Shown here in pieces: positions 41,122 to 45,216 of a stretch of 45,216 bases of DNA. The stretch is from the IMG/VR virus record IMGVR_UViG_3300008448_000166, positions 1 through 45,216 of that record. The stretch is one strand, 5' to 3'. The notes under the pieces were generated by a model. It saw only the letters and a list, made by a program, of their open reading frames with translations, made no database searches and was not told where the DNA came from. Origin of the DNA: a virus. The stretch's first letter is position 1; each line of letters begins with the position of its first letter. The translations under genes were made by a program, and so were the position numbers.

Positions 41122-41439
41122 TTAGTAAGGTCTGTTAATTCGTCTCTCCATACTTTTCCATGATTCTCTACCTTTACAACCATATCCACTAGTTCTACAA
41201 CTAGCTAAAGATGTTATTAATGTAGCCACGAACGCAGCTGTAAGCATTGCTTTAGGTAATTTATCAAGTGTTGTCTTTAATTTTTCGAATTTAGCATCAT
41301 CATCACCTTCAATATTTTCTGATAATTTTGCTAAACTTTTAATAACAGCAAGTTGTTCTGGTGTTAATTCGTTCTCTTCATTTTCAAATAAGCGGTAAGA
41401 TTGTAGAGCTTCGTTTACTACTTGTTCAATTGTTTTCAT
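41122..41439 (-). CDS. Small protein with hydrophobic segment and capsid-targeting-like N-terminus (105 aa)
   Basis: The N-terminus MKTIEQVVNEALQSYRLF strongly resembles T4 capsid-targeting sequences (T4 form MKTYQEFIAEA) with VNE|A as cleavage site. It is followed by an acidic middle, then a hydrophobic stretch (PKAMLTAAFVATLITSLASC) and a basic, Arg-rich tail ending SMERRINRPY with Cys residues. The LASC tetrad looks like a lipobox but is not in a signal peptide position. It may be a small core protein (gp67/gp68 role) or a packaged membrane-active peptide. It follows the prohead protease gene by 12 bases. Confidence 0.55.
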   Translation of the reverse strand: MKTIEQVVNEALQSYRLFENEENELTPEQLAVIKSLAKLSENIEGDDDAKFEKLKTTLDKLPKAMLTAAFVATLITSLASCRTSGYGCKGRESWKSMERRINRPY

Positions 41440-41451
41440 AAAAGTAAGTAT

Positions 41452-42075
41452 TTAACAGAGTGGGCATACTCCAGTTTGTGAACAAATTATTTCAGTTATC
41501 AATGAATTTACTTTACTATAATCTTTAGTTATAGTTTTATATTGTTTACTTTCATTTACTGTAGCTAATTTGCCAACGGGGTGCATATATGCTTCAGGTG
41601 TACTTGGTACTGATACTAGATCCCAACATAATAATTCAAAATCATCTTGTACCTCAACTGTTTCACCAATTTGTTTAACAGAACCCATACCTCGTGATGA
41701 TATACCCAATGGAATACCAGCAGTAACAAGTTCCATTGCTATTTTACCTGATGGTGTATTTAATAATTCGAGACGACCCATTACTGCTTTACCATCCCAC
41801 CATACTTTTTTAATGTTATGGGAAACATTTGATAAATTGATTACAGACGATTCAGGATGATCTAATTCACCCATAGCATTATTACTAGCTACAGGACCTT
41901 TAATATATTTTTCAACTTCACGCTGTAAAGTTTCAAATTTATATTTACGGCCATTGCCGTTTTCTCTGTCAGCTTCTTGTAGTTTACCTTCTAGTATCAT
42001 TCTCCCACCTTTACTTTCAGTAAGTGTGAGTTTAGCTATACTAAAGGGAATATGTTCTATGAGTAGTTGTTTCAT
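41452..42075 (-). CDS. 21: Prohead core protease (gp21-like, 207 aa)
   Basis: The pattern REVEKYIKGPVASNNAMGEL-DHPE includes candidate catalytic His73, and GISSRGMGS holds the nucleophile Ser (126 or 127). VSHNIKKVWW with His86 and CWDLVSVPSTP with Asp152 complete the set expected in the herpesvirus-assemblin-like S78/T4 gp21 fold. It is activated in the prohead and cleaves scaffold and capsid precursors at hydrophobic-x-Glu sites. Its own N-terminus (MKQLLIEHI) contains such a site. T4 order (21, then 22, then 23) is kept apart from two inserted small genes. The C-terminus ends with a Cys pair (CPLC) after TGV. Confidence 0.9.
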   Translation of the reverse strand: MKQLLIEHIPFSIAKLTLTESKGGRMILEGKLQEADRENGNGRKYKFETLQREVEKYIKGPVASNNAMGELDHPESSVINLSNVSHNIKKVWWDGKAVMGRLELLNTPSGKIAMELVTAGIPLGISSRGMGSVKQIGETVEVQDDFELLCWDLVSVPSTPEAYMHPVGKLATVNESKQYKTITKDYSKVNSLITEIICSQTGVCPLC

Positions 42076-42078
42076 ATA

Positions 42079-42963
42079 TTATATGTTGTCTAGTCCTTTA
42101 CGACCCATTGGTTCCATTCCGTCAAACATTTCCTTTAATTCTTCACGAATCATTTCCATTAAATCATCTTTGGTAAGTTTACTTTTTTCCTTATTTGGAT
42201 TTTCACCCTTACCTATAGCATTAGTACCCTTAACAGTAGAGCGATGTTTATCAAAAATACTTTTATAAGCTGGTTTTTTGTTTTTATCGTCTGTTGTTTC
42301 TTTATTTTCTTTTACAGTTACTTTCTTCATTTTTTCACCAGTAGCATCCATTTTCTTTACACCACGTACTGTTTTAGCTACTAACGACATTATATCAATG
42401 CCGGATGTTTTATATTTTTGTGCTGTAGCTTTATCAGAGTCTTTTTTAGCTTTTTCAACATTTTTTACTGGTTGCATTCCCATTTTCTTGTCAATTACAT
42501 TACCCATGTTTTTGTCAAGATATTGCATTTGACGTGCTTCTGGTTGGGCTGATTTTCCACCAATATATTCTGATTTATATCCTTCTTTACCAGCCATAAG
42601 GGCGGTTGTATAGTAGTATGGATCTTTTTTAAGATTTTTGATTACTATTTTAGTGGCTTCTTCCTTAGTTAATTCATGATCCTTTTCAATCTCATAATCA
42701 ATACCAATCAATACCTCTTGACCATTTAGATTATTAATTTCACTAAATTGATCATACATTGACTTACCAGATGTATTAGTCCATTTACCTTTTTCATCAG
42801 CTTCGGTCAATATACCCTTATTTTTAAGGATACGAACGGAATCTTCAAATGAAGTTACATTGGTAACGTATTGAGGTAATGTCATACGTAAATTACGCAT
42901 GAAATTAGCTTGTGACATGTTACCCTCTTGTAGATCGATGTATTGTTGTTTAATACTTTTCAT
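42079..42963 (-). CDS. Hypothetical head-region protein (294 aa)
   Basis: No named family is recognised. The N-terminus MKSIKQQYIDLQEGN is amphipathic with LQE|G as a possible processing site. Residues 30-120 have a mixed alpha/beta pattern (PQYVTNVTSFEDSVRILKNK), and residues 150-294 are Lys-rich, flexible and helical (DKNMGNVIDKKMGMQPVK, DDLMEMIREELKEMF). Strong basic-acidic alternation suggests DNA or scaffold interaction. It ends three bases before the protease gene. It is probably an internal or core protein of the prohead; this is inference. Confidence 0.6.
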   Translation of the reverse strand: MKSIKQQYIDLQEGNMSQANFMRNLRMTLPQYVTNVTSFEDSVRILKNKGILTEADEKGKWTNTSGKSMYDQFSEINNLNGQEVLIGIDYEIEKDHELTKEEATKIVIKNLKKDPYYYTTALMAGKEGYKSEYIGGKSAQPEARQMQYLDKNMGNVIDKKMGMQPVKNVEKAKKDSDKATAQKYKTSGIDIMSLVAKTVRGVKKMDATGEKMKKVTVKENKETTDDKNKKPAYKSIFDKHRSTVKGTNAIGKGENPNKEKSKLTKDDLMEMIREELKEMFDGMEPMGRKGLDNI

Positions 42964-42981
42964 TGTATATTATTGATTAAA

Positions 42982-43302
42982 TTAGAATCTTCTTTTTCCG
43001 TAACGAGATTGTCTTTTAGCGTCGTATTCTTCTTGAAATATATTATCCCAAGCAAATGCTAGTTTTAAAGCATCATCATCAGGTATTCCTCTTTTTTTAA
43101 GAGCAGCAACGTATGTTCCAATAGTTGTACTTGTAGGCATACCAGAATCGTACCATATTTTTCTAGCTTCAGCTCTACCTATAAAATCTTCACCTGTTCT
43201 TTCAGCATCTCCTCTTATATCACCCTCTTCGTCATTAGGAAAGGCATAAAGCGTTTCATTTATTACTTCTCTAATTAATTCGCGTAATTGACTTTTTTTC
43301 AT
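42982..43302 (-). CDS. Hypothetical protein with capsid-targeting-like N-terminus (106 aa)
   Basis: The start is placed at ATG 43302 (MKKSQLRELIREVINETLYA). An ATG at 43401 would read through an overlapping 41-residue gene and is rejected. The first 16 residues form an amphipathic helix ending in VINE|T, consistent with gp21-type cleavage. Residues 40-95 contain an EARKIWYDSGMPTSTTIGTY helix-loop and KKRGIPDDDALKLAFAWDN; the C-terminus is basic (QSRYGKRRF). Function unknown. Confidence 0.6.
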   Translation of the reverse strand: MKKSQLRELIREVINETLYAFPNDEEGDIRGDAERTGEDFIGRAEARKIWYDSGMPTSTTIGTYVAALKKRGIPDDDALKLAFAWDNIFQEEYDAKRQSRYGKRRF

Positions 43303-43315
43303 AGTTTTGTAATTT

Positions 43316-43441
43316 TTATCGACCTTGACCACGATATTTTTTAGGGCGTGGTGTATGTTTGTTATATGATTTTTTTGGACTTCCTGTTTTACGTCTACCA
43401 AACGTAACTTTTTTAACTTCGCTTGAACCTTTTTTAGCCAT
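43316..43441 (-). CDS. Very small basic protein (41 aa)
   Basis: This 41-codon gene reads MAKKGSSEVKKVTFGRRKTG at the N-terminus and ends PRPKKYRGQGR. It is strongly basic (Lys and Arg-rich). Its ATG overlaps the upstream stop codon as TAATG, and the next start codon is 13 bases past its stop, so spacing fits the operon. I recall similar KKYRGQGR-ending small proteins in T4-related phages. A role in binding DNA or nucleoid proteins in the head is possible. The overlap of start and stop is good evidence that it is translated. Confidence 0.7.
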   Translation of the reverse strand: MAKKGSSEVKKVTFGRRKTGSPKKSYNKHTPRPKKYRGQGR

Positions 43442-43965
43442 TATTGATTTAAATTTTTAATTTTATTATTTAAATGGTTTACCATTTCAGAAATAGCTGC
43501 TATATTACTTTCTGTTTTTTTCCAATATTTTAATCCTTCTTCACCTTCACTTAGCTCTTGTTTCATACGAGAAGTGTATTCAACAATACGATCAATTTCA
43601 GCTAATTTACGTTTTACTTCACGAATTGCTTTATGTAGTTGTTCATTTTTAGTACGGAATTTAACTTCGTTTTTGAATTTATGGTATGTTACTTCGTTAA
43701 GTAATTCTTCTTTAACTATATTTGTTAATGATTCTTGCATAGCAGCCTTTTTACCCGGCCATAATTGTTTTACTTGTACTACTTTTTTAGGTTTAATACC
43801 TTTAGCGGGTTCCCAACCTTCTTCTTCAGCTTGTTTAGTAGCGGCATTTTTACCTTTACCTTTAGAAAATGCCATTTTTGATGGTTGAACACCTACATCG
43901 GCCGAAACAGACATTTCATCTACTTGTTGACGTACTAATGATTTAATGTATTCTTTTAAATCCAT
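43441..43965 (-). CDS. Hypothetical head-region protein (174 aa)
   Basis: The N-terminus MDLKEYIKSLVRQQVDEMSV is an amphipathic helix with VDE|M. Residues 40-75 are Lys/Gly/Ala-rich (KGKGKNAATKQAEEEGWEPA). The C-terminal 100 residues are a long coiled coil (KEELLNEVTYHKFKNEV, AIREVKRKLAEIDRIVEY, ISEMVNHLNNKIKNL). A function such as core or scaffold component is inferred. It begins one base after the stop of the preceding gene and its stop overlaps the start of the small basic protein, forming a translational chain. Confidence 0.6.
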   Translation of the reverse strand: MDLKEYIKSLVRQQVDEMSVSADVGVQPSKMAFSKGKGKNAATKQAEEEGWEPAKGIKPKKVVQVKQLWPGKKAAMQESLTNIVKEELLNEVTYHKFKNEVKFRTKNEQLHKAIREVKRKLAEIDRIVEYTSRMKQELSEGEEGLKYWKKTESNIAAISEMVNHLNNKIKNLNQ

Positions 43966-44819
43966 TATTTGGTTGCTTTTAATTCGGCTATTAATTGGTG
44001 GAACTGTAGTAAAGCGATAATATTATCGTCTTTTACATTTTGATTTTTATCAAGTGGCTTTAATATATTTACTACTTCACTTAATTTAATCTGCACAGTT
44101 TTATCTGTTACAGATTTATTTAATTGATTTAATTCAGCTTTAATAGCTGCAAAATGATTATTAACAAATTCACGTAGTCTAACTGTATTAGATATATTAT
44201 TAATATATTCCTTTAACACAGATTTCTGTGTGTTAGACATATTGCTATATTTGCTATTAAATCTTTCAAGAAGTGTTTTGTATACTAAAATACGTGTACC
44301 CTTATCCATAGAAAGATATTCTTCCATTACACGATCCTTTACCTCTTCTTTATTAACCTCTTTGCGTGTAATATGTTCAAGTAAAGTTACTTTGTTTTCA
44401 ATAACTTGAGATGGCTCAACAAACTCTAGTGAGTTATGTGCTTCAATTAAATTAAAAGCAGCAGCATATTGTGAATAATTGTTAATCTTTGATTTGAAAA
44501 ATTCTTCCAAATCATAAGTTTCACGAATATCTTTAATGATATTGTATTTTTCTTTACGTAATGCTGAGCGATTTAATCTTGAAGATATTTCAAGAGTTGC
44601 ATTGATTAGTGATTCAGCTTTGCCTTCTGTTAATGATTTAGAATCAACTAATGCTTGATAAAGCTTATGTTCTTTAGCTAATTCTGATTTAGAAAAATAT
44701 TTTCTAATTATGTTGATAGCAGCTGAATCCTTACCAGATACTGTATCTGAGGCAACCTGGCGAACCAGTAACTCAAATAATATTCCAGTATTCTTGAATT
44801 TGCTATGTTTAATTTTCAT
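43965..44819 (-). CDS. Hypothetical all-helical protein of the head cluster (284 aa)
   Basis: No function is recognised, though I recall a helical family like this upstream of the protease in T4-related phages. The N-terminus MKIKHSKFKNTGILFELLVR is followed by helices such as SAINIIRKYFSKSELAKEHK, RVMEEYLSMDKGTRILVYKT and VRLREFVNNHFAAIKAELN. The overall pattern recalls NusB-like or helical-bundle proteins, but no motif confirms that. An ATATTTAT element lies 21 bases before the start, so this gene may begin a transcript covering the head cluster. Confidence 0.6.
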   Translation of the reverse strand: MKIKHSKFKNTGILFELLVRQVASDTVSGKDSAAINIIRKYFSKSELAKEHKLYQALVDSKSLTEGKAESLINATLEISSRLNRSALRKEKYNIIKDIRETYDLEEFFKSKINNYSQYAAAFNLIEAHNSLEFVEPSQVIENKVTLLEHITRKEVNKEEVKDRVMEEYLSMDKGTRILVYKTLLERFNSKYSNMSNTQKSVLKEYINNISNTVRLREFVNNHFAAIKAELNQLNKSVTDKTVQIKLSEVVNILKPLDKNQNVKDDNIIALLQFHQLIAELKATK

Positions 44820-44840
44820 ATATAATAGTATGCACTACCT

Positions 44841-44848
44841 ATAAATAT
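44841..44848 (-). promoter_or_regulatory. ATATTTAT element before the 284-aa head-cluster gene
   Basis: It lies 21 bases before the ATG at 44819, in the 36-base gap after the partial right-edge gene. Confidence 0.4.
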
Positions 44849-44855
44849 GTAGCTG

Positions 44856-45216
44856 TTATATGTCCTTGATATTTTTTTCGTCTAATAATGAGGATTCCTG
44901 CTCAAATAGATTTTGCTTTTTTATCATATCTGTTGGGATTCCTTTTAAGGCATCTCTGTGGCGATATGATTCAGCTAATGCTAATGGTGAACCACCTTTT
45001 GGTGTGCCACTACCTTCATCAGGAATATTTGCTGTGTATATTGGTGAATTTTCTTTATTGCCTAATCTATCTTTACCCATTGAATGTTTTTGTGTACCAA
45101 TAATAGATGCTTTCTCTTCAGGACGACCAACAGGGCGTTTTTCATCATATCCAGGAGGCACAGCACCAGTATCACCAACACCATTTCTACCTTTACCATA
45201 TAGGGTAGCAAGATCA
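44856..45216 (-). CDS. C-terminal part of an unidentified protein (runs off right edge, 119 codons visible)
   Basis: The frame is open from the right edge to TAA/stop at 44856, so the N-terminus is outside. The visible sequence, DLATLYGKGRNGVGDTGAVP then PGYDEKRPVGRPEEK, is Gly/Pro/Lys-rich and probably disordered, and ends in a helix (QESSLLDEKNIKDI). In T4 the portal (gp20) lies upstream of the protease cluster; this could be its C-terminus, but that is not shown. A GTG at about 45161 could be read as a start, yet the frame continues beyond it without a stop. Confidence 0.55.
   Translation of the reverse strand, partial: DLATLYGKGRNGVGDTGAVPPGYDEKRPVGRPEEKASIIGTQKHSMGKDRLGNKENSPIYTANIPDEGSGTPKGGSPLALAESYRHRDALKGIPTDMIKKQNLFEQESSLLDEKNIKDI

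Noticed and set aside
41140-41200. Lipoprotein lipobox LASC in the 105-residue protein
   Set aside because: The hydrophobic stretch is about 65 residues from the N-terminus, so it is not a signal peptide.
43303-43401. Longer start (ATG 43401) for the 106-residue protein
   Set aside because: The extra 33 codons overlap the 41-residue basic gene in another frame; the start at 43302 fits spacing and the targeting-like motif.
1-45216. tRNA genes, integrase, attachment sites or insertion sequences
   Set aside because: No cloverleaf, recombinase motif or inverted-repeat-flanked transposase was seen; the region reads as a pure virion-structure module.

Overview
This 45.2-kb window is AT-rich and is the structural (late) region of a T4-related contractile-tailed phage (myovirus, Caudoviricetes). 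Every credible gene is on the minus strand, so transcription runs from the right end of the window to the left. Genes are tightly packed, with many 1-base overlaps and TAATG junctions. Start codons follow A/T-rich leaders with almost no Shine-Dalgarno sequences. Several proteins carry FISUMP domains, a domain best known from Fibrobacterota and Bacteroidota. Both points suggest a host in the Bacteroidota/FCB group; this is an inference, since no host DNA is present.

Layout in the direction of transcription. (1) 45.2-40.2 kb: the tail end of an unidentified protein, several small head-region proteins, the gp21-type prohead protease, a small hydrophobic protein and a predicted zinc metalloprotein (HELIH). 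Many of these begin with a short helix ending in a hydrophobic-x-Glu site, like T4 capsid-targeting sequences. (2) 40.1-36.6 kb: gp22-like acidic scaffold, gp23 major capsid protein (strong terminator after it) and PhoH ATPase. (3) 36.6-33.0 kb: neck and tail-completion proteins (gp13-, gp14- and gp15-like) plus two small proteins. (4) 33.0-14.1 kb: an adhesin/fibre block of about 19 kb with long low-complexity fibres (hexapeptide, 9-residue and 17-residue repeats), four FISUMP-domain proteins, a tandem trio of about 300-residue paralogues, a YadA-head-like fibre and several small proteins. In T4 this interval holds terminase genes 16 and 17, which are not seen here. (5) 14.1-1.0 kb: tail sheath gp18, tube gp19, a gp26-family protein, a 3' extension lacking a start codon, the tape measure, and baseplate/hub proteins including a gp53/LysM-like protein and a 1173-residue hub protein with a lambda-R-like muralytic domain. 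(6) 0-1.0 kb: the start of a divergent family-A DNA polymerase-like protein that runs off the left edge.

The strongest unannotated signals are two. First, there is a probable programmed ribosomal frameshift (+1 on seven T residues) between the gp26-family gene and an 89-codon extension just before the tape measure, which is the place of the lambda G/GT tail-assembly chaperone. Second, an 8-bp element (ATATTTAT on the coding strand) recurs 13 times, nearly always in the short intergenic gaps and in one orientation. It is exactly the reverse complement of the core of the T4-type late promoter (NATAAATA).

All functional calls come from reading the sequence and from recall of protein families; no database search was run.
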